Origin: Peptococcaceae bacterium BRH_c23
GTDB lineage: Bacteria > Bacillota_B > Desulfitobacteriia > Desulfitobacteriales > Desulfitobacteriaceae
DNA length: 33,673 nucleotides
NCBI GenBank assembly: GCA_000961805.1
Contig: LADV01000336.1
Location: 1 to 33,673, forward strand
Reading direction: 5' to 3'
In this document: piece after piece, positions 23,811 through 32,095 of the stretch
Layout of the letters: the number at the start of each line of letters is the position of its first letter
Position numbering within the stretch: the stretch's first letter is position 1
Translations under genes and position numbers: made by a program
The notes under the pieces: generated by a model
Seen by the model: the letters and a program-made list of their open reading frames with translations, nothing else
Told to the model about the DNA's origin: nothing
Database searches by the model: none

Positions 23811-23875
23811 AATCCTAAACCTACTTCTCTTTATCCCTACATAAAAAGGTGGGGACCCGTACTATTTGCGTTCCA

Positions 23876-24181
23876 CTAAAGTAAAAACTTATAGTCTCTT
23901 TTTCCGCTAATAATACGCCGGATTTCTACCACCTCATTATTCAGCAAAACGTAAAACATTAAGAAACTATCAACTATTAAAATACGATATCCTTGCCGTG
24001 TTAGTCTTCGATTTTTCGGTGTTGTGCCAGTCAGAGGAAAATCCTCAAGCATCAAAATGCTCTGTTCGATATTTTCAGCCAATTTAAGTGCGGCGGCAGG
24101 ATTGTCACTAGCAATATAATCAACAATTTCGGCCAGATCCTGTTCTGCCGCTTCGGTGATACTAATTAGATGCTTTGGCAT
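23876..24181 (-). CDS. RelE/ParE-family toxin
   Basis: A 101-residue type II toxin. The RelE/ParE fold is visible in ISITEAAEQDLAEIVDYIA (near 7-25), the basic RRLTRQGYRILIV and the C-terminal VVEIRRIISGKRDY. It is either an mRNA interferase or a gyrase poison; sequence alone does not decide. It overlaps the 3' end of the antitoxin gene by 20 bp, the normal antitoxin-first order. Size and context fit a functional pair. Confidence 0.85.
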   Translation of the reverse strand: MPKHLISITEAAEQDLAEIVDYIASDNPAAALKLAENIEQSILMLEDFPLTGTTPKNRRLTRQGYRILIVDSFLMFYVLLNNEVVEIRRIISGKRDYKFLL

Positions 24182-24437
24182 GGATGCGGCTCCTTATGTC
24201 TACCATAACATCGCGGAACGGGCGTCGTTTTCCGGAACGACTTTGTTCTTCGGCCTCGTCCAGCTTTTCATAAAGGTCTAATAGGGCTTGCTGTTCCTCA
24301 AAAAGCTGCTGACTCATGATGACTAAATGCCCGTTGCCGTTCTTGGTGATAAAAACAGGTATATGCTCATTTATACAAATTTCCTCAATCTCAGGGGTCT
24401 TGTTCCTCAAATCTGAAACAGGACGAATTACTGGCAT
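24162..24437 (-). CDS. Phd/YefM-family antitoxin
   Basis: A 91-residue antitoxin starting MPVIRPVSDLRNKTPEIEE. The N-terminal DNA-binding Phd/YefM fold includes VFITKNGNGHLVIMSQQLFEE. The charged C-terminal tail (DEAEEQSRSGKRRPF) should wrap the toxin. ATG 24437 is preferred because GAGGTG lies 6 nt upstream; an in-frame GTG at 24446 overlaps that site. It probably represses its own promoter together with the toxin. Confidence 0.85.
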   Translation of the reverse strand: MPVIRPVSDLRNKTPEIEEICINEHIPVFITKNGNGHLVIMSQQLFEEQQALLDLYEKLDEAEEQSRSGKRRPFRDVMVDIRSRIHAKASN

Positions 24438-24513
24438 ATCGCTCACCTCACCTCTAATACTATATCATTATTATATCACTATTTTGACAAAATAAAATGA
24501 CTTTTACAATTTA

Positions 24514-24555
24514 AGAAGGGGGAGTCCTTCGTCTCGTCGAAGGACTCCCCCTTCT
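24514..24555. terminator. 18-bp perfect stem, probable terminator of the ccdA operon
   Basis: Arms 24514-24531 and 24538-24555 (AGAAGGGGGAGTCCTTCG and its complement) with a 6-nt loop. It lies 58 bp after ccdA. The U-run is weak on the minus strand, while CTTTT follows on the plus strand. The outer AGAAGGGGGA/TCCCCCTTCT is identical to the hairpin after arrB at 15309-15336. Confidence 0.65.
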
Positions 24556-24612
24556 CTTTTGGTACTAACCCTGACCATTTTTTCCAAACCTTTTGGGTTT
24601 AGACTTTTGTCT

Positions 24613-25305
24613 CTAAAATCCTAAATAGAACATATAAAATGCTATAAGCAGAATTACACTGCCCATGACAATTCTCAAAACCTTGCTGAAGGTGCCATAT
24701 TTATTGTTTGATGTCATATTCTTTACAAAACCCATCGAGGTTCCTGCTACAAGCACTAATGCACTATGCCCTACTGAATAGAGCAATAACAGAATAATTC
24801 CCCATAACAGGCTGCCTTTTTCTGCTACAACAGCAAGAAGTGTAATCAGTACAGGAGTTGCACAGGGGGATGAAAACACACCACCTAATATTCCTGCTAT
24901 AAATGCTCCGATGTACCCTCTTCTTGTGTTCTTGGCAATGAGAGAGGTTGATGGGATGAAATCGTAAATCTCCCAGGTTTGCAAGGCCATTAACACCATC
25001 AGTACACCCAGCAAAAGATACCACCATGAAGAGGATGTTCCCATTAGTTTACCGACAAGTGATGATACTGTTCCTAAGATGGTAAAGGTTACGGCTGAGC
25101 CTGCCGCAAAGGTAAGAGAAAGCCGAAAAGCCTTTTTAGGGTCATTGTTTCCCGTGCCGCCTACATAGCCTATGACAAGTGGAACACTTGATAAGGAGCA
25201 AGGTGTTATAGAAGTTAACACTCCAGCAAGCAAAGCAAGCAATGGAGCTACCCACATACTTTGCGAGATAAGTGTCGAAAGAATATCAAGCCATTCAGTA
25301 ATCAT
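24613..25305 (-). CDS. CcdA/DsbD-family transmembrane thiol-electron transporter
   Basis: A 230-residue polytopic membrane protein of the CcdA family. It carries reducing equivalents from cytoplasmic thioredoxin to proteins outside the membrane. Two conserved Cys regions are visible: TSITPCSLSSVP (near 32-43) and FSSPCATPVLITLL (near 144-157), each with Pro-Cys. About six hydrophobic segments follow the usual pattern. It overlaps the thioredoxin-like gene upstream by 4 bp (ATGA), so the two are co-translated partners. Position beside acr3 suggests service to the arsenic region, but cytochrome or general thiol maturation is equally possible. Confidence 0.88.
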   Translation of the reverse strand: MITEWLDILSTLISQSMWVAPLLALLAGVLTSITPCSLSSVPLVIGYVGGTGNNDPKKAFRLSLTFAAGSAVTFTILGTVSSLVGKLMGTSSSWWYLLLGVLMVLMALQTWEIYDFIPSTSLIAKNTRRGYIGAFIAGILGGVFSSPCATPVLITLLAVVAEKGSLLWGIILLLLYSVGHSALVLVAGTSMGFVKNMTSNNKYGTFSKVLRIVMGSVILLIAFYMFYLGF

Positions 25306-25826
25306 TCCACACCCATCTCCTTTAGTACAGCTCGGAGTTGTTCTTCTGTCAGACCTCCTTGATGTGCAGTATAAACATGTTGATTAGTATCACGCGTAGA
25401 ATACAACATCATTTGCATAGCTTCTGCATCTCGAGGCACAAATGGATTGCCCTCTTTATCAAAGAAGAACTGCGTTGGGATTACCTGTACAGGAAAATCA
25501 GCTGCTGCACTTTGATTTTTCCAGACATCAACGAACTTCACAACGGCTTTGCCCTGCATCTCCTTGTTAAATTCCTTGAGGACAGGCGCCATTTCTTTAC
25601 AAGGAATACAAGAATCTGCGCCAAAATCAATCACAATAGGTAAACCATAAGATTTTAGCTGTTCAAGGTCTATGGCAGTAGCTTCAAGCGCGAAGTCACC
25701 AGTGTTATCTGCCATAAGCTTTTCCTGATTACTTTTTAGGATAAAAATCCCTAATATTACTACTATGATGAGCATAGGAACCATGATTTTAATGACTGAT
25801 TTAGGTTTTTTCTCTTTATTATTCAT
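25302..25826 (-). CDS. Membrane-anchored thioredoxin-like protein
   Basis: A 174-residue protein with one N-terminal membrane anchor (about 14-32, IKIMVPMLIIVVILGIFIL) and an extracytoplasmic thioredoxin domain. The active site is CIPC (GADSCIPCKEMAPVL), and the cis-Pro is in VQVIPTQFFFD. Its likely electron donor is the CcdA protein encoded next. The ATG at 25826 lies 12 nt after GGGAGG; the in-frame TTG at 25838 is too close to that site. Confidence 0.87.
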   Translation of the reverse strand: MNNKEKKPKSVIKIMVPMLIIVVILGIFILKSNQEKLMADNTGDFALEATAIDLEQLKSYGLPIVIDFGADSCIPCKEMAPVLKEFNKEMQGKAVVKFVDVWKNQSAAADFPVQVIPTQFFFDKEGNPFVPRDAEAMQMMLYSTRDTNQHVYTAHQGGLTEEQLRAVLKEMGVE

Positions 25827-26064
25827 TAAGCTTTCCAACCTCCCACGCCGTTACGCTAACTCTTTGAGCCATTTTACTTCCAAGTATTTGCTTCATCTTT
25901 TGTATGTTCAATCTATTAGGATCGACTTGAATTGATTGCATTTTCCAAATACTTATTTTTTATAGTTTTTACTTTATATTAATATTTATATATATTATAA
26001 TTTTATAATAATACATTAATGTTTGTCAATTTTTTCTATGTCAAACCCACCCATCCCCAAAAGC
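25827..26064. other. AT-rich promoter region of the thioredoxin/ccdA operon
   Basis: About 240 bp with no gene. The stretch 25950-26030 is almost entirely A/T and includes ATTATAA-TT-TTATAAT (25994-26009), an inverted repeat that could be an operator, possibly for ArsR. Several TATAAT-like -10 elements are possible, so no single promoter can be fixed. Confidence 0.45.
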
Positions 26065-26096
26065 AAGAGCCTTTCACACAATGGTGAAAGACTCTT
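26065..26096 (-). terminator. Terminator of the arsR-acr3 operon
   Basis: AAGAG-x-CTTTCAC pairs with GTGAAAG-x-CTCTT (one internal mismatch) around a 6-nt loop, followed by GCTTTTGG on the minus strand. It lies 35 bp after the acr3 stop. Confidence 0.75.
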
Positions 26097-26131
26097 AGAA
26101 ATTTACAATATTTATGGGTGAAATGGAGATG

Positions 26132-27205
26132 CTATGCTTTTATCGGCACTCCCTCTTTGTTAAAATACTTCTTCCCGAAGGACAAACTAACATTAACTAA
26201 GGCGATCATGACAGGCACTTCGATGAGCGGGCCGATGACTGCCGCGAACGCAGCTCCGGAGTTAATTCCAAACACCGCGACAGCAACAGCAATGGCCAGT
26301 TCAAAGTTATTGCTCGCTGCCGTAAAAGCTAAGGTGATCGTTTGACCATAGGGAAGTCCTTGTCGCCAAGCCATATAGAAAGAGACAAAATACATAACTG
26401 TGAAGTAAATCAACAGAGGTATCGCAATTCTTACAACATCCAACGGTACGGAAACAATAGTCTGGCCTTTGAGCGAGAACATAATAATAATTGTAAAGAG
26501 CAAGGCAATTAGCGCGAGTGGGCTAATCTTAGGAATAAATTTTTTCTCGTACCACTCTTTTCCTTTCATAGGTAAAAGTATTAAGCGCGTAAGCATCCCC
26601 GCAAAAAAAGGAATTCCTAAATAAATAAGCACACTTTGGGCAATCTCCCAAATGCTGATGTCAACTTTAATGCTCATTAGACCGAGCCAGCCAGGTAGGA
26701 CGGTCAGAAAGATGTAGGCATAGATTGAATAGAAGATAACCTGAAAAACAGAATTCAGCGCAACCAAGGCTGCAGCATACTCTGAGTCTCCTTTAGCCAG
26801 ACTGTTCCAGAGAATGACCATGGCAATACAACGGGCTAGACCAATCATAATCAGTCCGGCCATATACTCTGGATAATTATGCAAGAAGATTACAGCGAGA
26901 CCAAACATTAAAACAGGCCCAATAATCCAGTTTTGAATTAAAGATAAGGTCATGACTTTGCCATTTCTAAAGACACGTCCGATTTCCTCATATTTAACTT
27001 TTGCTAGAGGTGGATACATCATTACGATTAAACCCACGGCAATCAGAATATTAGTCGTCCCCATCTGAAATTGGTTAATAAAATCAGAGGTACCAGGGAA
27101 TACAAACCCTATTCCAACACCCACTGCCATTGCTAAAAAAATCCACAAAGTCAAATAGCGGTCAAGTGTTGATAACTTACGACTTACTGACAATTCGACA
27201 CTCAT
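26132..27205 (-). CDS. acr3: Arsenite efflux permease, ACR3 family
   Basis: A 357-residue membrane protein with about ten hydrophobic segments that extrudes As(III). ACR3 hallmarks are the essential Cys in [13 protein letters not shown] (near residue 126) and the conserved acidic site [15 protein letters not shown]. The C-terminus ends [20 protein letters not shown] and a short tail. It follows arsR by 52 bp in the same operon and is closed by a terminator. It protects the cell from the arsenite made by ArrA and by detoxifying reductases. A 3' scrap of a second acr3 lies at 32882-32989. Confidence 0.93.
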   Translation of the reverse strand: MSVELSVSRKLSTLDRYLTLWIFLAMAVGVGIGFVFPGTSDFINQFQMGTTNILIAVGLIVMMYPPLAKVKYEEIGRVFRNGKVMTLSLIQNWIIGPVLMFGLAVIFLHNYPEYMAGLIMIGLARCIAMVILWNSLAKGDSEYAAALVALNSVFQVIFYSIYAYIFLTVLPGWLGLMSIKVDISIWEIAQSVLIYLGIPFFAGMLTRLILLPMKGKEWYEKKFIPKISPLALIALLFTIIIMFSLKGQTIVSVPLDVVRIAIPLLIYFTVMYFVSFYMAWRQGLPYGQTITLAFTAASNNFELAIAVAVAVFGINSGAAFAAVIGPLIEVPVMIALVNVSLSFGKKYFNKEGVPIKA

Positions 27206-27257
27206 GCTTTATCAACTCCTTATATTGTTATCTAAATAGTTATACCCAGACCCATTC

Positions 27258-27584
27258 TTAAGTTTTGCATCCTTGGACATGCGTCAGCCGTTCCTCGTCT
27301 TCCTCAACCTTGGGAAACATAGGCAAAATCAAACCTATCAGTGGATTTCTCATATTCAATGAATAATAAGTCCATTGTCCTCCGCGACGTTCATTCACAA
27401 ATCCCGTTTGACGAAGACGCCTCATATGTTGGGACACCCCTGGCTGGCTTATTTCAAATACTTCTGTTAAATCGCAGACACACAACTCTCGTCCCTGAAG
27501 TAATAATAAGATCCTCAAACGCGTTTTATCCCCTAGTACTTTAAATCCTTCAACCATTTCCTCAAGACGCGGTGTAGTGCTCAA
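27258..27584 (-). CDS. arsR: ArsR-family arsenic-responsive repressor, copy 2
   Basis: A 108-residue winged-helix repressor from a TTG start at 27584 (AGGAGG lies 10 nt upstream; the frame is open further but would include that site). The As(III)-binding motif CVCDL is in ELCVCDLTEVF. The recognition helix is QPGVSQHMRRLRQTGFV, and a C-terminal Cys occurs in VQGCKT. It precedes acr3 and is preceded by the arsD/arsA remnants, so the usual arsRDA-acr3 order is disturbed here. It should release its operator when arsenite binds. Confidence 0.9.
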   Translation of the reverse strand: MSTTPRLEEMVEGFKVLGDKTRLRILLLLQGRELCVCDLTEVFEISQPGVSQHMRRLRQTGFVNERRGGQWTYYSLNMRNPLIGLILPMFPKVEEDEERLTHVQGCKT

Positions 27585-27629
27585 GAGCTTGTTACCTCCT
27601 ATCTGCAAATTATAGCAGTTCTTATGGCA

Positions 27630-28385
27630 CTATATGCTTATATATACAAGGACACAATTCTCAGCTAATTCATTTTTTACTTTAAGGATCCAAGGATATT
27701 CCGAAGTTGCCCGACCTTTTAAGATCGGATCGCTCGTCTGAACAGTAGAGAAACTTTGGTTAATGACCCACCACTTAGGGGAAATCCCGGCTCGGCGTAA
27801 ATCATTTTGTAAACGATTGGCTTCCAGTACTGGTGTCGCCTCAGCGAGCGTTATAAGCGCTACCGTTGTTTCCTCAGGATTCCTCAGCCGAGGCAACAGC
27901 TTCTTCACGGCTTCCGAAGTATCGCTCGTTGTGCGTTCCAGTTCTTTATGATAGGCTTTTGCGGCATCCAACAACAGCAGGGTATGTCCTGTAGGTGCCG
28001 TATCAATAACGACAAATTGATTTTCCGCTTTTGCCACCACATTGGCGAACGCTCTAAATACCGCAATCTCTTCCGTACACGGTGATTTCATATCTTCTTC
28101 CAGATACGCCAAGCCATCAGCATCCAGTGTCGACCCTACTTGCTGGATCACCTCTTGACGGTAGGCTTCAATTTCTTTTTTGGGGTCAATTCGACTGACG
28201 GTTAATCGGTCATTAATCTGCTCAAGTCCAAAAACTAACGATAAATGGGCGGCTGGATCGGTCGTCGTTAAATGGACGTCATGCCCACGTGCTGCTAAAC
28301 CTACGGCAATGGCGGAGGCAATCGTTGTTTTCCCGACACCGCCTTTCCCCATCGTTAAGACGACCCCTTTGTTCTTTTGCGCCAA
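27630..28385 (-). pseudogene. arsA: arsA remnant: second ATPase half only, C-terminus also lost
   Basis: 251 codons matching the second (A2) half of the ArsA ATPase: Walker A GKGGVGKTT near the start, LTTTDPAAHLS, SPCTEEIAVF, DTAPTGHTLLLLDA and the A2 region TPVLEANRLQNDLRRAG. The whole first half is missing. The normal final 20 or so residues are replaced by VYISI and a stop. An in-frame TAA lies 8 codons upstream of the only plausible start, TTG 28385, and no ribosome site precedes it. ArsA normally needs both halves to energise the arsenite pump, so this is probably non-functional, though single-domain ArsA-like ATPases exist. Confidence 0.82.
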
Positions 28386-28480
28386 AGTGTCAATGAGCGA
28401 ACAAGCTTAGGATCGACACTTGGACCACATACTCCTGACGAACAGCACATGGCTGGATCAAAAATTTCAATGGTTTTCAT
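28355..28480 (-). pseudogene. arsD: arsD remnant: 5' end of the arsenite metallochaperone gene
   Basis: A 41-codon stub whose first 27 residues are ArsD (MKTIEIFDPAMCCSSGVCG, then PSVDPKLV). The As(III)-binding cysteines C12, C13 and C18 are intact. After codon 27 the frame runs into arsA sequence in another frame and stops at 28355. The start has GAGGAG 9 nt upstream. An internal deletion has evidently removed the rest of arsD and the first half of arsA in one step. The short peptide could still be made and bind arsenite, but nothing shows that it does. Confidence 0.85.
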
Positions 28481-28553
28481 GGTTTGTCACTCCTCATTTA
28501 TCGTCTATGCTACCCAAAAGACTTCTTTCCTAAGAGCCAAACTATATTAACCC

Positions 28554-29270
28554 TCAATATTTTCCCGTCCGGATTATTTCGGCAAACTCATTAGGTAACT
28601 CAGAGGCCTCAATTGCAGTAGCCGTTGCCTCATAATCATAGGGTACTTTTCGAAAATCAACCGTTACGTCTCTTGCAAACGAGATAAGTGCATAGATCGC
28701 TTGAGGGTCCCCATGCTTTGGTTTTCCAACGCTGCCTACGTTTATAAGCAATTTATCCTTCAAGACCATGGTAAAAGGCAGATGGGTATGACCACAGATA
28801 AGAATGTTGGTGTCAGCAAGAGCCATAAGCTCGTTGGCATAATCCTCAGAAATCTCTTCAGTAACATATTCATTTAGCCGATTTGGGCTGCCATGGACTA
28901 AAAGCAATCGTTTACCTGCGATAGTAACCCGAATTTCTTTGGGGAGATTTCTCAAAAACTCTTTATTGTCCTCAGTAATGTGCCGCTTGGTCCATGCTAT
29001 AGATTCATGTCCTAAAGCCTCAGCTTCAGCATCCTTATAGTCACAACCGCAGATAAATCGCTGATAACCAATTCCATCGTCATAGTTACCCATGACTGTC
29101 GGAATGTTCTTTTCTTTGATTAAATCAACCACTTCATTGGGGAACGGAGCATAGCCTACTAAATCACCAACACAATAAACACTGTCAACTTGTTGTTCTT
29201 CAATATCTTTTAGTACAGCCTTAAGAGCAATGACATTGGCGTGAATATCGGATATTATTGCAACCTTCAC
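28554..29270 (-). CDS. Calcineurin-like metallophosphoesterase
   Basis: A 238-residue phosphoesterase of the YfcE/MJ0936-like type. The binuclear metal site is visible: D8 and H10 (ISDIHAN), VGDLVGY, GNYDDG, LVHGSP and GHTHLPF. The C-terminal NVGSVGKPKHGDPQA is typical of the group. The start is GTG 29270 with GGAGGGG 7 nt upstream. The substrate is unknown; cyclic phosphodiester or protein phosphatase activities both occur in the family. It lies 73 bp before the arsD stub in the same direction and may share its transcript. Confidence 0.87.
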   Translation of the reverse strand: MKVAIISDIHANVIALKAVLKDIEEQQVDSVYCVGDLVGYAPFPNEVVDLIKEKNIPTVMGNYDDGIGYQRFICGCDYKDAEAEALGHESIAWTKRHITEDNKEFLRNLPKEIRVTIAGKRLLLVHGSPNRLNEYVTEEISEDYANELMALADTNILICGHTHLPFTMVLKDKLLINVGSVGKPKHGDPQAIYALISFARDVTVDFRKVPYDYEATATAIEASELPNEFAEIIRTGKY

Positions 29271-29557
29271 AGCAAATCCCCTCCTTGTATTAATTAATAT
29301 GTTATTGCTTATATAAGTATATTATTATATGTTTACGGTAATTTCAACTATAACTTTATTATTTGCTTGAGAATAAGACCTTATGCCTAATTATTCCTAC
29401 ACAGGTTTGCTGCTGGACTTCCATCATCATTCGCGATCAAGGGTATGCTGCATCCACTTCTCTTCGCGTCGCACATTATGATTGATCATTTTAAATAAAA
29501 AAAGAGACCTGAATTGGTCTCTATGAAAGGGATTAAATCTTCTCGGTTATAGGCACC
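29271..29557. other. Intergenic region with terminator
   Basis: 287 bp. It holds the terminator at 29503-29522 and an AT-rich stretch at 29285-29360 that probably carries the metallophosphoesterase promoter. No further gene was recognised. Confidence 0.5.
29496..29522 (-). terminator. Terminator of the membrane protein gene
   Basis: AGAGACC (29503-29509) pairs with GGTCTCT (29516-29522) around a 6-nt loop, followed on the minus strand by TTTTTTTATTT. It is a strong intrinsic terminator 35 bp after the gene at 29558. Confidence 0.88.
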
Positions 29558-30205
29558 TTACTCGGCTGTTCGTGAACATAAAACTGTTTTAGACTTTATT
29601 TTCGGACTAGCCACAAAATAAATCCCACTTGCATACAAAGCCAAAATCAACAATGTGATGTCCAAGTATACGCTAAAAACAAACACTCCTATTACTCCAT
29701 ATACAATACCCATTATAATTGTAATTAGATATTGAAACCTATTCACACTAGGCATAATAAGCGTTAATAGCCCTATGGTTGTAAGCAGCGTTGAACAAGG
29801 AATAACACCTACAGGAGAAAACACTAAAAGCATTAGTGCATTTTTATCCACAAATTCAGGGTACCATAATCCCATGAAAATGAAGAAAAGAGCAATGGCA
29901 ATTATCCATTTACTTTCAGCTATTTTAATATTTTCCTTCCTCACAAATAGTTGCACTAATGCAGTTAATGCTAATATGCCGAATGTTACGGCATGAAAAG
30001 GGTTGCCGAAAATTAGTGCATTGATTGTTACGGATAAAAATAGAATACTTACCGCCGCTTGAAATATCCATCGTTTTAAGTTTTCTTTGGTTACCACGAA
30101 TATTGCAAACAGTGCCATTAAAGCCATCATATGCATTGAAAAATTTACCCACAGACTATGATTCGCTAACATTTCAAGATAATTCAATACTCCTTGTGCA
30201 TTCAT
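29558..30205 (-). CDS. Polytopic membrane protein of unknown function
   Basis: A 215-residue protein with about seven hydrophobic segments (near 20-38, 46-62, 66-85, 98-115, 124-150, 156-172, 176-195). The central segment contains FSPVGVIPCSTLLTTIGLLTL, with a conserved-looking Pro-Cys. The C-terminus is basic and cytosolic in style (SPKIKSKTV). AGGAGG lies 9 nt before the ATG. It has no recognised family. It lies 70 bp downstream of a PaaX-type regulator in the same direction and may be its target. Confidence 0.75.
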   Translation of the reverse strand: MNAQGVLNYLEMLANHSLWVNFSMHMMALMALFAIFVVTKENLKRWIFQAAVSILFLSVTINALIFGNPFHAVTFGILALTALVQLFVRKENIKIAESKWIIAIALFFIFMGLWYPEFVDKNALMLLVFSPVGVIPCSTLLTTIGLLTLIMPSVNRFQYLITIIMGIVYGVIGVFVFSVYLDITLLILALYASGIYFVASPKIKSKTVLCSRTAE

Positions 30206-30275
30206 AATAGAGACCTCCTCTTAAATTAAAAAATCTTAACCTTTATCCAACTTGGACTTGGACTTGGAATTGTAT

Positions 30276-31127
30276 TTAATCTAACTTCCCCAGATACTTG
30301 ATCGTTGCTTCTAAAAGAATCCTTCTAAATTCAATCATTAGTTGTGCTGCTTCATCACCAGCCCACGCAGGGTATAATGTTATAGGCAATGTTGCATCAT
30401 CTGTTGCAATTGATAAAAACTCCCAACCAAGAGCATGTAATAATGGCAATGAGTGTCCTCCCTCTACGAACCATTCTTCCTGATATAGTTTTTTAGTCTC
30501 TGCAAGCTTTTCACTAAAGGTCCTTATAAAGTTTTCGTAGGATTTCTCTAGTTCCTTAAGCTTAAAAACATTATCTAGAAAAGAGACCATATCTTGATAA
30601 ATTGTCATCTCGCCATACAGTTCAACGACTCCGGTGTTGATATGAAATTCAATTAATAACTTTTGAATTTCATCAGTTTGATGGTAAGGGCTAATCCATG
30701 TATTGGTACTTAAATTACCAAATCCATTTTGCTGCAATTTCTCTACAATAGTTGTCCTGTGTTCTTTATGCGCTTCACTAAACTCCAAATTCACTAAATA
30801 CCACTTTTTGTCCCATGGTTTATTTCTTGAAGCGTACCTTTTCCAAAATTGCTGCATTCCTTCATTCCAGGTACTGATAGCCTCCCTACCGTTTGAATCC
30901 AAAGTATAAGACACTTCGCTACCATCATTACTATTGATAAGGATGCCTGCTTTTACGGTTCTGGATAGTGACATTCTTGTGGCAGTTTCACTTTTTCCAA
31001 AGGTCTCCATAAGTTTAAGCAGACTAGATAGCTTGATCGTGTCCTTATTGTAATGGGTCAAATAGTTATTATAAATAAAAAGCAAAAGACTGGTGGCGCT
31101 ATCGCTCTTTCGTAAAATAACCTTCAT
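30276..31127 (-). CDS. PaaX-family transcriptional regulator
   Basis: A 283-residue protein. The N-terminal winged helix includes KLSSLLKLMETFGKSETATRMSLSRTVKAGIL, the pattern of PaaX (repressor of phenylacetate genes, which senses phenylacetyl-CoA). The middle domain begins near KPWDKKWYLVNLEF, also typical. The C-terminal region follows PaaX layout. No phenylacetate genes are in the window, so the ligand is unknown and may be another acyl-CoA. GGGAGG precedes the ATG. Palindromes upstream at 31154-31200 are likely operators. Confidence 0.82.
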   Translation of the reverse strand: MKVILRKSDSATSLLLFIYNNYLTHYNKDTIKLSSLLKLMETFGKSETATRMSLSRTVKAGILINSNDGSEVSYTLDSNGREAISTWNEGMQQFWKRYASRNKPWDKKWYLVNLEFSEAHKEHRTTIVEKLQQNGFGNLSTNTWISPYHQTDEIQKLLIEFHINTGVVELYGEMTIYQDMVSFLDNVFKLKELEKSYENFIRTFSEKLAETKKLYQEEWFVEGGHSLPLLHALGWEFLSIATDDATLPITLYPAWAGDEAAQLMIEFRRILLEATIKYLGKLD

Positions 31128-31153
31128 AAAACACCTCCCTCTAACTTATAGTC

Positions 31154-31200
31154 TATAACATATAATTTTTATATTTTTATTATATGTTATAACGTTATAA
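31154..31200. promoter_or_regulatory. Palindromes upstream of the PaaX-family gene, candidate operator
   Basis: TATAACATATAA (31154-31165) and TTATATGTTATA (31180-31191) form a 12-bp inverted repeat with a 14-nt spacer. The right arm overlaps a second perfect palindrome, TTATAACGTTATAA (31187-31200). Both lie 27-73 bp upstream of the start codon, where autorepression would act. Confidence 0.55.
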
Positions 31201-31339
31201 TATGTCAATTATTTTTTTGATTAATTTACGCAGAATCTGAAATCACTTGTCCCTAGTTTTATCTCAATAGATACTTTATTTCCCCTTCTTAACTTTCACC
31301 ATTCACATTTGGACAATGCAATTTATTTAAACGGTAGAA

Positions 31340-31385
31340 TTAAGAAGTAGAGACCACTCCAATTCGAGTGGTCTCTACTTCTTAA
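31340..31385. terminator. 20-bp perfect stem hairpin
   Basis: Arms 31340-31359 and 31366-31385 are perfectly complementary (core AGAGACCACTC) with a 6-nt loop. It contains the AGAGACC/GGTCTCT core of the terminator at 29496-29522. No strong T-run follows on either side. It may end transcription from the debris region to its right. The rest of 31201-31547 shows nothing clear. Confidence 0.6.
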
Positions 31386-31547
31386 CATTCAATTCTATTC
31401 ACCACTTATTCCTTTTCTCCTTAACTACCACAAGATTTCAAGCAGCTCATGGACAAACCGTTATTCCCCTACTCCAAAGACAATCTCCACAAGAGGGAGC
31501 ATTGCCCATGCGATCCATGTCTGTCCGAAAAACCATGTCACACCCAT

Positions 31548-31793
31548 TTACCCACTCACAATCCGTACATGAGGGGTACCCCCGGTCATCACTTTGTAAC
31601 GATAACGTATATTCCTGCCACCAGACATTCCCATACCACCAGACATACCCATGCCTCCTGAGACGATAGATCCATTCTTCAAAGCTTCTTCTTGAACTTT
31701 CAATTGGGCTTGCATAGCATCGCTCCAGGCTTTAATCTGCTCATCTGACATGGGTTGAGCGTTATTGAACGTTGCTCCACCACGCTTCCCCAT
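31548..31793 (-). pseudogene. Fragment with GGMGMS repeats, possible gene remnant
   Basis: 81 codons (MGKRGGATFNNAQPMSDEQI, then a helical Gln-rich stretch and two GGMGMS repeats) ending RIVSG. The same frame continues upstream without an ATG (RQQYSEQALANGQVFGPG), so the apparent start is inside a larger lost frame. There is no ribosome site. It lies among other broken genes and is probably decayed. I cannot name the parent family; an overlapping 70-codon plus-strand frame has no support. Confidence 0.5.
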
Positions 31794-31902
31794 ACCCGGC
31801 CCGAAAACCTGACCGTTCGCTAGCGCTTGTTCACTGTATTGTTGGCGAGGTCGATAGAACTTTTCATAGCGTCAGCCTGTTGTGCTTAAACCGCGAGCAA
31901 TC

Positions 31903-32061
31903 CTACCTATTTGCCACGTTTACATTTTCGGCCAGAGAAGGATCCGACGTGTCTGTCCAGATGTTTACGACACTTCCGGTCCTAATACTACTAATACTGA
32001 CATCGTCTACCGTTGGAACTTTTGATATGGCATGGGGATTGACAACAATCCAACATTCCAT
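31903..32061 (-). pseudogene. Decayed copy 1 of an unknown domain (VVNIWT motif)
   Basis: A 52-codon frame containing VDDVSISSIRTGSVVNIWTDTSDPSLAEN. It resembles the segment in the fragment at 32096-32250 (SIKVGGVVNIWT, then SDPTSAEY). There is no ribosome site and the length is far too short for a normal protein. It is best seen as a remnant of a gene that once had this motif near its C-terminus. Confidence 0.5.
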
Positions 32062-32095
32062 TTTTTCCACAATACCTCTGATCCCTGATCTCCTC

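Larger units (their letters stand above)
23491..23875. other. 385-bp intergenic region with two tandem hairpins
   Basis: This separates the arr locus from the toxin-antitoxin pair. It contains the two strong hairpins listed separately (23739-23782 and 23790-23810), and TA-rich sequence near 23530-23640 that may hold the promoter of the DUF2179-arrTSR operon. No ORF of note was seen. Confidence 0.6.

Noticed and set aside
29421..29492. Short minus-strand frame of about 20 codons (MINHNVRREEKWMQHTLDRE)
   Set aside because: Too short to assign, with no ribosome site. It could be the end of a lost gene, but no family was recognised.
31449..31661. 70-codon plus-strand frame rich in His and Cys
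   Set aside because: It has no ribosome site, and its C-terminal half is opposite the GGMGMS fragment. The His/Pro/Thr composition comes from the complementary repeats.
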